From positions 1 to 34,204 of the forward strand of contig NZ_AWFA01000027.1 in the NCBI RefSeq assembly GCF_000682675.1: 34,204 nucleotides of DNA, read 5' to 3'. Under the pieces are notes generated by a model, which saw only the letters and a list, made by a program, of their open reading frames with translations, was not told where the DNA came from and searched no databases. The position numbers were made by a program, and so were the translations under genes. This DNA comes from Hyphomonas pacifica (GTDB lineage: Bacteria > Pseudomonadota > Alphaproteobacteria > Caulobacterales > Hyphomonadaceae). The stretch's first letter is position 1. Every line of letters begins with the position of its first letter. Positions 7,425 through 16,230 of the stretch are shown here, piece by piece.

Positions 7425-8502
7425 CGAACGCAAACGGCAGATAGCATCCTTCCTGGCGAAGCATGGCTGGGATGAGGCTCAGCTGCACCCGCTGGATCAG
7501 GATGCCTCAACACGGCGATACATCCGCCTGGTGCACCCTGACGGTGCGAAGGCGATTGTCATGGATGCCCCGCATATCGAAGCTGACCCTTGCCCGCCGG
7601 ATGCGAGCGATGAGGCCCGCAATCAGATGGGCTGGAACGCGCAGACGCGGCTCGCAGCCTCGCGGGTCGATGCCTTCGTTCTGATTGCACAGCATTTGCG
7701 AGCACTCGGCTTTGCGGCACCGGAGATTTACGCGCACGACACTGCACTGGGCTTTGCCCTGATCGAGGATTTTGGAGAGCGCAAGGAGATCGCCCGCCAG
7801 ATCGAGGCGGGCCGTGTGGCCGAGCAGGACGCCTATCTTGCCGCAGTGGATGTGCTGGTGGCCCTGCATCAGCATCCCGTGCCGGATGTGCTGAGCCATG
7901 AGGGCGAACTCTGGCCCATTCTGGAATTTGACCGTCTGGCCCTCGCAACCAATGCGGATCTCTATGCAGACTGGCTGCCTGCGGAAGCCGGGCAGGACAG
8001 GCTGTCTGGTGAGATGCGCCAGCGTTGGGAAGCCGAACGCGATGCGTTGATTAATCAGGCCATGGCCTTTCCGCGCACGCTTACGCTGCGGGATTTCCAT
8101 GCCGAGAATTTGCTGTGGCTGGGTGATGGCAGGATCGGCCTGCTGGACTTTCAGGACGCAGTGAAGGGCTGGGACGCCTGGGATATGGCCATGCTGACGC
8201 AGGATGCCCGCCGTGAGGTTTCGCCGAATGTCGAAGAGGCCGCCATCAGTCACTATCTGGACGGCACGGGGAAAGACCGCGCGGCCTTTGAAGAGCGTCT
8301 CGCCGTGATTGGCGCGCTGAATGCCCTGCGTATTGCGGGGGTCTTTTCCCGCCTTCAGCATCAAGATGGCAAGCCGCGCTATGGCAAATTTCAGCCGAGG
8401 CAGCTGAACGTGCTGGCGAAAAACCTTCAGCACCCGGCGCTTCAGTCGATGGCCGCCTTTGTGCGCGAGGCGACACCTTTCGTTTTTACGGGGCTGGCAT
8501 GA
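7408..8502 (+). CDS. amgK: N-acetylmuramate/N-acetylglucosamine anomeric kinase AmgK
   Basis: A 364-residue aminoglycoside-phosphotransferase-fold kinase. The catalytic loop is LRDFHAENLLWL (about 228-239) and the metal-binding segment GLLDFQDA (about 245-252). The His of the classical H-x-D motif is replaced by Arg, as is usual in this subfamily. AmgK phosphorylates MurNAc at the anomeric carbon; the next gene, murU, then makes UDP-MurNAc, the cell-wall salvage route that bypasses de novo MurA and hence the fosfomycin target. ATG 7408 is chosen; an in-frame GTG at 7381 would deepen the overlap with tsaE to 44 bases. The end overlaps murU by ATGA. The murU adjacency makes this assignment firmer than the fold alone would. 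Confidence 0.9.
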   Translation: MTSDSSERKRQIASFLAKHGWDEAQLHPLDQDASTRRYIRLVHPDGAKAIVMDAPHIEADPCPPDASDEARNQMGWNAQTRLAASRVDAFVLIAQHLRALGFAAPEIYAHDTALGFALIEDFGERKEIARQIEAGRVAEQDAYLAAVDVLVALHQHPVPDVLSHEGELWPILEFDRLALATNADLYADWLPAEAGQDRLSGEMRQRWEAERDALINQAMAFPRTLTLRDFHAENLLWLGDGRIGLLDFQDAVKGWDAWDMAMLTQDARREVSPNVEEAAISHYLDGTGKDRAAFEERLAVIGALNALRIAGVFSRLQHQDGKPRYGKFQPRQLNVLAKNLQHPALQSMAAFVREATPFVFTGLA

Positions 8503-9227
8503 GCATTTCTATACCGCATACCGCCATGGTTTTGGCCGCAGGGCTCGGCACACGGATGAGGCCGTTGACGGACACTGCGCCAAAGCCGCTGATCGAGGTG
8601 AATGGCAAGGCCCTGATGGACCGGTTGCTGGACCCGCTGAACGCGGCCGGGGTGAAGCGCCTTGTCGTGAATGTGCATTGGTGCGCTGACATGATCGAGC
8701 AGCACCTCTCTGACCGCGATGACTTTGAGATAATCTATTCCGATGAGCGAGACCAATTGCTGGAGACAGGCGGGGGGCTGGCCAAGGCAGCGCCGCTGTT
8801 GGGTGAAGAGCCTGTCTTCGTGGTGAATACAGATGCCTTCTGGGGCAGCCTGTCGCCAAAGCCCTTGCTGGACATGGCAGCGGCGTTTGATCCGGACCAG
8901 ATGGACGAGCTGCTGCTGCTGGCAGACACGCAGCGTTGTCTCGGCTTTGCCGGGGCGGGGGATTTCCTGCGCGATGAAGCGGGCCGCCTGACCCGGCGCG
9001 GGGATGCGCCGACGGCGCCATGGGCCTATGCAGGTGTGCGCATCCTGAAGCCGCAGGCCTTCCTGTCCCAGCCTGTCGAACCCTACTCTGTGGCATGGCG
9101 TATCTGGGGCCCTCTGGTGGAGGCCGGGCGGCTGCATGGCCTGCCGCTGGATGATTTCTGGCTGCATGTGGGCGATCCGCAAGCGGTCAAGGATGCCGAA
9201 ATGTGGTTGATGTGCCATGGCGAGTGA
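8499..9227 (+). CDS. murU: N-acetylmuramate alpha-1-phosphate uridylyltransferase MurU
   Basis: A 242-residue sugar-phosphate nucleotidyltransferase. It begins with AMVLAAGLGTRMRPLTD (9-25) and PKPLIEVNGK, the nucleotide-binding signature, and has ETGGGLAKA (about 89-97) and VVNTDAF (about 108-114), whose Asp binds metal. It ends with the short FWLHVGDPQAV tail typical of MurU rather than the longer C-terminus of glucose-1-phosphate enzymes. It transfers UMP from UTP to MurNAc-1-phosphate to give UDP-MurNAc. Translation is probably coupled to amgK through the 4-base ATGA overlap, and the end overlaps addB by 11 bases. Confidence 0.92.
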   Translation: MSISIPHTAMVLAAGLGTRMRPLTDTAPKPLIEVNGKALMDRLLDPLNAAGVKRLVVNVHWCADMIEQHLSDRDDFEIIYSDERDQLLETGGGLAKAAPLLGEEPVFVVNTDAFWGSLSPKPLLDMAAAFDPDQMDELLLLADTQRCLGFAGAGDFLRDEAGRLTRRGDAPTAPWAYAGVRILKPQAFLSQPVEPYSVAWRIWGPLVEAGRLHGLPLDDFWLHVGDPQAVKDAEMWLMCHGE

Positions 9228-12200
9228 CGGGAAGCTGTTCGGCACGGGGAGACCAACGGTCTGGACCGTTCCTCCGGGAGAGGACTTTCTGAAAGTCTTT
9301 GCAAAGGCGCTGGCTGAGGACGTTCACCTGTCTACGCACCCGGATGCCCTGGCCGATGCGATCATCTATGTGCCGAACCGGCGTTCGGCGCGGGCCCTGT
9401 CAGCAGCCCTATTCGAAGCCGCTTATGAGAGCCCGATCCTGCCGCCGGAGATCCGCGCGCTGGGCGATCTGGAAAGTGACGACCTGCCGCCGGTTGCCGA
9501 GAGTAGCCTGATCGACCTGCCGCCGGCCCTGTCGTCCGGCAAGCGGCTCGGCCTGCTGGCCTCCATGGTGCAGACATTCTACCGGGTGAATTACGAGACG
9601 GAGCTGCCGGCCTCGTCTGCCCTGTCTGCGGCAATGGAGTTGTCGCGCCTTCTGGATCAGTCGCACCTCAGTCCGGATACGGATTGGAAGGAACTGCCCA
9701 ATCTGGTGAAAGATGCAGACCTTGCCCGGCACTGGGAAAGCTCCGCCAGATTTCTGGAGATCATCACCACGGCCTGGCCTGCCTTGCTGGAAGAGCAGGG
9801 CGTGTCTGATCCGCTGGAGCGACGCCTTAAGGCCGCGAAGGCCACGGCGGAGGCGTGGCTCGCGCATCCGCCTGAGGCACCTGTAATCATTGCAGGTTCC
9901 ACGGGCGCAACTCCGGCTGGGCGGGAGCTGATGAAAGCGGCCTTGCAATTGCCGCGCGGTATGGTTGTGTTGCCGGGTCTTGATCTTGATGCGGATGAAG
10001 AAGCGCGCGTCTCCATACTTGGCGAGGTTGGCCACCCGCAGAATGTCTTGTTCCAGACACTGGGCCATCTGAACGTAGCGCCGGAGGCCGTCTCGCAATG
10101 GCCGGGCGCGTCGCTGGCACGCGACCGGCAAGCCCGAAGGCGGATGATCCACGAAGCGCTCGCCCCGGCGGACGCCACAGCTGACTGGCGCGACACGCTG
10201 GACAAACTGGCCGCAGCTGCGGAGGTCAGTGTCGAAGCCTTTGCGGCGGATGCGCTGCAGGGCCTGTCCATCATCGAGGCGGCGGATGAAGCCGATGAGG
10301 CGGCGTCGGTGGCGCTGATCCTGCGCGAGACGCTAGAAGAGGCAGGACGCTCTGCGGCGCTGATCACGCCGGATGCGGGGCTGGCCCGGCGGGTCTCTGC
10401 CTTGCTGCGGCGCTGGGGTGTGGACGCGCCGCCATCGGCAGGCATGCCGCTCAGCCGCACCCTGGCGGGCAGCTTCATTGGCCTGTGCGCGCAATGGGCA
10501 ACGGATCCGTCCGACCCGACCCTGCTTGTATCGGTTTTAAACCATGCACTGGCCGCGCCTTTACCGGGCCTGTCAAATCTGGAGCTTTACTTCCTGCGCG
10601 GCCCGCGCCGCTGGACCAGTCTGGAAGGACTGAGAGAGAGCATCCGTACACGTCACGAGATTGAGCCTTATCCGAATTTCACGGTGGACCACCAGGCAGA
10701 GGCCGAAGCCCTTGTCGGTAAGCTGCTTGCCATCTTTAAGGGTACCGGAGCGGACCTCAGCCAGAGGGCAGACATTTTCGGCGGTGACGGGCTGGAACGG
10801 ATTGCGCTGCTCGCGGCGGCAGTTAGTGAGACGCCCTTGCCATGGGCCGGGGAAGATGGTGCAGCGGCGAGCCGCTTGATGGAATTCGTCAGTGAAGTGT
10901 CTGAATATCTGACGCCGATGCCGCCAGCTGCACTGGCCGATCTGGTCAACGCGCAGGCCGCACAGATGACGGTCAGCCTGAAGCAGGATGAACATCCGCA
11001 CCTCTTCATTTGGGGGCCTCTGGAAGCGCGTCTACAGTCAGCTGACCGTGTTATTCTGGCGGGCCTCAATGAGGGTGTCTGGCCTAAGCGCCCTGCGCCG
11101 GATGCGTTTTTGCCCCGCCACTTCCGCAAGGAATTGGGCCTGAGCGACCCGGAAGACCGGATGGGCCTTGCAGCGCATGACTTTGCACAGCTGGCCTCTG
11201 CGCCCGATGTGACATTGGTGTATTCCGCGCGCCGCAATGATGCACCAGCCGTGGCGTCTCGCTGGGTCTGGCGCTTGAAGACGCTGGCCGAAGGCGCGCT
11301 GGACGACAAGGCGAAGGCGATGCTGAGCCCTGAGGGTCTGGACCCGCTGAAGCTTTCAGAAGCGTTGAAGCAACTGGGCGTCGATGCCTTGGCGCAAGAT
11401 TTCTCTGCAGAGCCTGTGCCGACCGCCCGGCCGGAAGGCTGGCCCAAGAAGCTCTCCGTTACGCGCGTGGATACGCTGCAGCGTGATCCTTATGCTCTGT
11501 GGGCCGAACAGGTGTTGGGGCTTGTAAGAATTGACCCGCTGGGCGGCGATCTCGGGCCCGCCCCGCGCGGCACGGCGGTGCACAAGGCGCTGGAGGATTT
11601 TGAGGAAGCCGGCAAGCCCAAGACAGCGGACTATCTTCTGGAATTGCTGCACCGCGAATTGATGCGCGTTGGTGAGACCGAAGAAGCCTGGGCAGCGCGC
11701 AAGGCGGTCTGGGCGCGCACGTCTGAGTGGTATGTCAATTGGCGCAAAGATCGTGATGTCGGCGGCGGCAAGCCGAAATTCGAGGTGCGCGGCAATATCG
11801 AACTGGAGCTGGATGGCGGACCGTTCCGCCTTAGCGCGACAGCTGACCGGATCGAGATGAATTCGACCGGAGAGATTGTCATCGTGGATTTTAAGACCGG
11901 CAATCCGCCGCGCGAGAAGGAAGTCGGCGCAGGGCTTAGCCAGCAGATGCCGCTGCAGGCGCTGATCGCGCAGAAGGGCGGCTATGAGAAGGTGCCTGCC
12001 GCGCGCGTGGACCAGCTGCACTATGTGGCCTTCAAGGCCAAGCCGGATGCGTTCACGCTGGGCGGCAAGCATAATCTGCCGTCTGACCCGGCAGAGATGG
12101 CAGAGATCGCCGAGGAGGGGTTGCGGCGCCTGATCGTGCAATATCGCAATCCGTCTGCGGCTTTCCTGTCAGCGCCGCGTGTGAAGTTTGTCAAATATGA

Positions 12201-12276
12201 CAATGGCTTCAATCTGCTGGCCCGCCGCGCCGAATGGGCGGGGGATACCGAGGACGGGGAGGCAAGCGATGGCTGA
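9217..12276 (+). CDS. addB: AddB subunit of the AddAB double-strand-break repair helicase-nuclease
   Basis: A 1019-residue protein of the alphaproteobacterial AddB type. The N-terminal inactive helicase-like part contains IIYVPNRRSARALSAAL (49-65), and the middle has RVILAGLNEGVWPKRPAPDAF, a conserved AddB/RecC block. The C-terminal nuclease is seen as RLSATADRIE followed by IVDFKTGNPP (889-898), with Asp891 and Lys893 as PD-(D/E)xK residues and QMPLQALIA after it. The protein has only one cysteine, so the four-cysteine Fe-S clasp known from Bacillus AddB is absent. With AddA it resects DNA ends and recognises a Chi-like sequence before RecA loading. It overlaps murU by 11 bases and addA by 8. 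The ATG has no strong ribosome binding site, which fits coupled translation. Confidence 0.95.
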   Translation: MASDGKLFGTGRPTVWTVPPGEDFLKVFAKALAEDVHLSTHPDALADAIIYVPNRRSARALSAALFEAAYESPILPPEIRALGDLESDDLPPVAESSLIDLPPALSSGKRLGLLASMVQTFYRVNYETELPASSALSAAMELSRLLDQSHLSPDTDWKELPNLVKDADLARHWESSARFLEIITTAWPALLEEQGVSDPLERRLKAAKATAEAWLAHPPEAPVIIAGSTGATPAGRELMKAALQLPRGMVVLPGLDLDADEEARVSILGEVGHPQNVLFQTLGHLNVAPEAVSQWPGASLARDRQARRRMIHEALAPADATADWRDTLDKLAAAAEVSVEAFAADALQGLSIIEAADEADEAASVALILRETLEEAGRSAALITPDAGLARRVSALLRRWGVDAPPSAGMPLSRTLAGSFIGLCAQWATDPSDPTLLVSVLNHALAAPLPGLSNLELYFLRGPRRWTSLEGLRESIRTRHEIEPYPNFTVDHQAEAEALVGKLLAIFKGTGADLSQRADIFGGDGLERIALLAAAVSETPLPWAGEDGAAASRLMEFVSEVSEYLTPMPPAALADLVNAQAAQMTVSLKQDEHPHLFIWGPLEARLQSADRVILAGLNEGVWPKRPAPDAFLPRHFRKELGLSDPEDRMGLAAHDFAQLASAPDVTLVYSARRNDAPAVASRWVWRLKTLAEGALDDKAKAMLSPEGLDPLKLSEALKQLGVDALAQDFSAEPVPTARPEGWPKKLSVTRVDTLQRDPYALWAEQVLGLVRIDPLGGDLGPAPRGTAVHKALEDFEEAGKPKTADYLLELLHRELMRVGETEEAWAARKAVWARTSEWYVNWRKDRDVGGGKPKFEVRGNIELELDGGPFRLSATADRIEMNSTGEIVIVDFKTGNPPREKEVGAGLSQQMPLQALIAQKGGYEKVPAARVDQLHYVAFKAKPDAFTLGGKHNLPSDPAEMAEIAEEGLRRLIVQYRNPSAAFLSAPRVKFVKYDNGFNLLARRAEWAGDTEDGEASDG

Positions 12277-15200
12277 CGACATGATGCCTGTGACCCCTCC
12301 GGATACAGAAGACTACCGCCGGGCCAATGCGGCGCAGCTGTCTTCTGCCGATCCTGCTTATCCCGTATTCGTGATGGCGAATGCCGGTAGCGGCAAGACC
12401 AAGGTTCTGATTGACCGCGTGGCGCGCCTTTTGCTGCGCCGGGAGGATGGCCGGGAAGGTGCGCGGCCGGACTCCATTCTGTGTATCACCTACACCAAGG
12501 CGGCCGCGAACGAGATGCTGTCGCGCCTGTTCCGCACGCTCGGCAAATGGTCGATCATGCGGGACGAGAAGCTGCGCGAAGAACTCTCGCGCCTCGAAGG
12601 GCGGGACAAGTCGGCCTATACGGCGGATGATCTGCGCGGGGCGCGGGCGCTTTTTGCGCGCGCTCTGGAAACGCCAGGCGGCCTGCGGATTGAGACGATC
12701 CACGCCTTCTGCGCGCGTATTCTGCGGCGCTTCCCGCTTGAGGCAGGCGTCCTGCCGGGATTTACAGAGATTGAGGAAGACGAGGCCGACGCGATCTGGC
12801 GGCAGGCGCGCGGCGCGGCCGTGCTGAAGGCGCAGGAGGAACATCCGGAGGCGCTGGATCTTCTGGCCACGGAAGGAGGGCATGAGGGCGCGGACCTGCC
12901 CTTGAACGCCATGCGCTATCGTATCCAGCCCTTCCTGGATTTCGCCCAAGCGCATGAATTTGATTCTGACCGGATGGAGCGGGCCCTGCGTGAGGGTCTG
13001 AACGCGCCGGAAGGCAGCACAGCTGACATTCTGGATCTGGCCATGGGCGAGGAGATGCCCGTCACAGCCCTGCGGGAGGCGCTGATCTCTCTACATGCGT
13101 CCGGCAAGCGCGATGACATGCGCACGGCCGCGGCGGTGGAGGCCGCCTTGCTGGCAGAGACTGCAGAGGCGCGATGGGAGGCCTATAAGGGTGCGTTTTT
13201 CGGCACGCAGAAGCCTTATTCGCGGCTCTACAATGCCGGGGCCGGGAAAGATGCCAATGTGGTCGGCCTGTTCTCGACGGCGGACCCGATCGGGTCGGAG
13301 GTCAGCCGCGTGATTGAGCTGGCGGAAAAGCTGCGCCTTGCGGCGGCAGTGGAGCGCAATATGGCGCTGCTGAAGGTTGGCTTGCCGGCTGTGCGCGCCT
13401 ATCAGCAGGAAAAGCGCAAGCGCGGCGCGCTCGACTTTGATGATCTGATCCGCAGCACGCATGATCTGTTGAAAAGCCGGGGCATGTCTGACTGGGTGCT
13501 ATACAAGCTGGATGGCGGCATCAGCCACGTTCTGCTGGATGAGGCGCAGGATACGAGCCCCTTGCAATGGGATTTGATCTCGGAACTGACGAAGGAATTT
13601 TTCTCCGGCCAGGGCGCCGAGCGCCAGCAAGACCCGCGAACACTTTTCGTGGTGGGCGATGAGAAACAGTCCATCTATTCCTTCCAGGGGGCTGAGCCCG
13701 CCCAGTTGCGTGCGCAGGAGCAGGAAAAGGGCAAGATGGACCCGGAACTGCGCTCTCTCACCATGGAGATGTCATTTCGTTCGTCTCCGGAAGTCTTGTC
13801 CTATGTGGATGCCGTCTGGAATTCTGCGCCGCCTGTGGATGTGGCGGCTGATAGTCACCCACCTTTCTCTGCAGAGCAGGTGAAGCACACGGCCCGCCGG
13901 GCAAACCAGCCGGGGCTGGTTGAGCTGTGGCCGGTGGAGGAACGCGCGGAAGAGGTGGATGAAGACGCCTGGTCCCGGCCCGTGAATGCAATGCGCTCAT
14001 CCTCTCCCAAGGCGCGGCTGGCCAAACAGATTGCGCGGCAATTACGCGAGATGGTCGACCGGGGCGAAACCGTTTGGGAAGAATTGCCGAACCGGGACTG
14101 GAAGCGCCGCCGTATGCGCGCCGAGGATATTCTCATTCTGGTCCGCAGTCGGACGGGCGGTCTGTTCGATGCGATGATTTCAGCGCTGAAGTCCGAAGGC
14201 TTGCCAGTGGCGGGCGCGGACCGGCTGAAGCTGACAGACCATATCGGTGTGCAGGATTGCCTCAATCTGATGCGCTTTGCGCTTAGGCCGGAGCGCGATC
14301 TGACGCTGGCGGAGATCCTGCGCGGGCCATTTGTCGGCTTTGTGGATGATGACCGCTATCTCTATCGCTTCGGGGCGGAGCGCGGGCGCGGGGAAACGTT
14401 GTGGTCCCGGATGCAGGCAGACGCGCGGCCGGAAGTACAGCAGGCAGCGGCATTCTTGTCCGGCCTGCTGGCGCAGCGCCATTTGCCGCCCTTTGAATTC
14501 CTGTCTGCGGTTCTGGACGTACCGGCTGCAGATGGCACGACGGGGTGGGAAAAGATCAATGCGCGGCTGGGCACGCCAGCACATGATCCGGTCGAGGCGC
14601 TGATCGCGCGGACGCAGGCCTTTGATGCGACTGGGCCATCCTCCATGCAGGCCTTCGTGGCCGAGATGGAATCCAAAACGGTCGAGATCAAGCGGGACCT
14701 CGCCGCCCCGGAAGGGCAGGTTAGGGTGATGACCGCACACGGCGCAAAAGGTCTGCAGGCCCCCGTTGTCGTAATGCCGGATACGACTGCGGGGCCGAAG
14801 ACTGTGTCTGACACCCTGTTCGATGTGGATGGCTTGCCCATCTGGTCCCCCCGCAAGGATGGCGATATTCCGGGTGCAGCACTGGCGCGGGCGATTGCCA
14901 ATGCGAAGTCTGAGGAGGAGTTCCGAAGGCTGCTCTATGTGGCGCTGACGCGGGCGCAGGACAGGCTGATCATTGCCGGACACTGGCATGGCGCCGCGGC
15001 GCCTGGCTATCATGCCCGCAGCTGGTATGCCCTGTGCGAGAGGGCGATGAACCGGCTGGGCGTAGAAGCTGATGAAGACGGCATGATGCGCTATGGCGAC
15101 CTGACACCGCTGTCGATTGACGGGGCTGGGCCGGAAGAAGACCGCCACACACTTCCGGACTGGGTGTTCCGCGCGCCGCCGGAAGCTGGGGCAGCGAGGC

Positions 15201-15793
15201 GCTACAGTGCGGCGACGACCCTGCTTGGACAGAAGACGCCGGTCCTTGCCCCATTCGGCAAGACACGAGAAGCGCGCCTGCGCCGGGGCCGCATCATCCA
15301 TACCCTGTTCGAATACCTGCCGCAGCTGCCGCCTGAGCGGAGAGATGCCGCCGCAGAGGCCTATCTTGAACGCCTGCCGGAGCTGGAAGCGGAAGACCGC
15401 CTGGAGATGAAGCAAGCGGCCATGGCCGTGCTTCAGGCACCGGAGATGAAGGCGCTGTTCGCACCGGGCGGACGGGCGGAAGCGGCCATCGTTGGCACCG
15501 CGCCGGAATTGCCGAAAGGGCTGGTCATCAATGGCCGGGTGGACCGTCTGGTGGTCACGGACCGCGATGTTCTGATCGTTGACTTCAAGACAGACCAGCC
15601 TGCACCGGAGACGCCGGACGGTGTTGCAGACACCTATATGGCGCAGATGGGGGCCTATTGGGCAGTGCTGAGGCAGGCCTATCCAGGCCGCACGGTACGG
15701 GCTGCGCTGTGCTGGACAGACGGGCCGCGGTTGATGTTTTTGCCTGCAGATCTGCTTTTAGCAGCTCTAAAGGGTGCCGACAGGCCGGTTTGA
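12269..15793 (+). CDS. addA: AddA subunit: UvrD-type helicase with C-terminal nuclease
   Basis: A 1174-residue protein. The start ATG 12269 is preceded by GGGGAGG at 6 bases; the frame is open back to 12188, but that stretch lies inside addB and has no site. SF1A helicase motifs appear in order: Walker A ANAGSGKT (37-44), motif Ia ITYTKAAANEM, DEAQDTSP (about 423-430), GDEKQSIYSFQGAEP (about 463-477), MSFRSSPEVL, VMTAHGAKGLQ and LLYVALTRAQDRL (about 888-900). The nuclease has GRVDRL then IVDFKTDQP (1103-1111) with Asp1105 and Lys1107. It is the 3'-5' translocating motor of AddAB and cuts one strand; AddB cuts the other. It is the last gene of the overlapping operon; trxA follows after 59 bases. 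Confidence 0.97.
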   Translation: MADDMMPVTPPDTEDYRRANAAQLSSADPAYPVFVMANAGSGKTKVLIDRVARLLLRREDGREGARPDSILCITYTKAAANEMLSRLFRTLGKWSIMRDEKLREELSRLEGRDKSAYTADDLRGARALFARALETPGGLRIETIHAFCARILRRFPLEAGVLPGFTEIEEDEADAIWRQARGAAVLKAQEEHPEALDLLATEGGHEGADLPLNAMRYRIQPFLDFAQAHEFDSDRMERALREGLNAPEGSTADILDLAMGEEMPVTALREALISLHASGKRDDMRTAAAVEAALLAETAEARWEAYKGAFFGTQKPYSRLYNAGAGKDANVVGLFSTADPIGSEVSRVIELAEKLRLAAAVERNMALLKVGLPAVRAYQQEKRKRGALDFDDLIRSTHDLLKSRGMSDWVLYKLDGGISHVLLDEAQDTSPLQWDLISELTKEFFSGQGAERQQDPRTLFVVGDEKQSIYSFQGAEPAQLRAQEQEKGKMDPELRSLTMEMSFRSSPEVLSYVDAVWNSAPPVDVAADSHPPFSAEQVKHTARRANQPGLVELWPVEERAEEVDEDAWSRPVNAMRSSSPKARLAKQIARQLREMVDRGETVWEELPNRDWKRRRMRAEDILILVRSRTGGLFDAMISALKSEGLPVAGADRLKLTDHIGVQDCLNLMRFALRPERDLTLAEILRGPFVGFVDDDRYLYRFGAERGRGETLWSRMQADARPEVQQAAAFLSGLLAQRHLPPFEFLSAVLDVPAADGTTGWEKINARLGTPAHDPVEALIARTQAFDATGPSSMQAFVAEMESKTVEIKRDLAAPEGQVRVMTAHGAKGLQAPVVVMPDTTAGPKTVSDTLFDVDGLPIWSPRKDGDIPGAALARAIANAKSEEEFRRLLYVALTRAQDRLIIAGHWHGAAAPGYHARSWYALCERAMNRLGVEADEDGMMRYGDLTPLSIDGAGPEEDRHTLPDWVFRAPPEAGAARRYSAATTLLGQKTPVLAPFGKTREARLRRGRIIHTLFEYLPQLPPERRDAAAEAYLERLPELEAEDRLEMKQAAMAVLQAPEMKALFAPGGRAEAAIVGTAPELPKGLVINGRVDRLVVTDRDVLIVDFKTDQPAPETPDGVADTYMAQMGAYWAVLRQAYPGRTVRAALCWTDGPRLMFLPADLLLAALKGADRPV

Positions 15794-15852
15794 CTTCACA
15801 GAAGAGTCTCTATGTATCATTCAGGCAAAACGAAAAACTGAGGATTCCCGCA

Positions 15853-16173
15853 ATGGCTGCGATCAATGTAACAGACGATGATTTTGACGGCGTGATCGGC
15901 TCTTCCGATGTGCCCGTCGTAGTGGACTTCTGGGCGGAATGGTGCGGCCCATGTAAGCAAATGTCGCCCCATATCGAGGCGGTGTCCGACGAACTCGACG
16001 GCAAGGTGAAGGTCGCCAAGATCAATGTCGACGAAAACCCGATTGCCCCATCTAAATATGGCGTGCGCGGTTTGCCGACGCTGGTGATGTTCAAGGATGG
16101 CAAGGTTGCTGCGACGCATCTGGGCGCGATGAGCAAGCAGGCGATTGCCGACTGGATCAAGCAGAGCGTCTGA
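15853..16173 (+). CDS. trxA: Thioredoxin
   Basis: A 106-residue classical thioredoxin with no signal peptide. The active site is WCGPC (30-34; redox Cys31 and Cys34), Asp25 is the buried acid in VVVDFWAEW, and Pro75 in GLPTLVMF is the cis-proline. It reduces disulfides in the cytosol, recharged by thioredoxin reductase (not in this window). The start is fixed by TGAGGA 8 bases upstream; an open frame extends further back into the end of addA but without a site. It lies 59 bases after addA on the same strand and may share its transcript or use its own promoter. It is followed by a strong terminator. Confidence 0.97.
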   Translation: MAAINVTDDDFDGVIGSSDVPVVVDFWAEWCGPCKQMSPHIEAVSDELDGKVKVAKINVDENPIAPSKYGVRGLPTLVMFKDGKVAATHLGAMSKQAIADWIKQSV

Positions 16174-16196
16174 TCCGCATCTGCCGTGAAAGAGAT

Positions 16197-16230
16197 AAAA
16201 AACGCCGGCGAGAGATCGCCGGCGTTTTTT
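16197..16230. terminator. Bidirectional terminator between trxA and the ABC ATPase gene
   Basis: AACGCCGGCGA (16201-16211) pairs perfectly with TCGCCGGCGTT (16216-16226) around GAGA; A and T runs on the two sides extend the stem by four pairs. A run of T follows in both directions, so it can end both convergent transcripts. The last base is the first of the reverse-complemented stop codon of the ABC gene. Confidence 0.93.

Noticed and set aside
14180-15415. A 411-codon open frame antisense to addA
   Set aside because: Same reason: addA helicase motifs occupy the other strand in an unbroken frame, and this one shows low-complexity Arg/Gln-rich composition.
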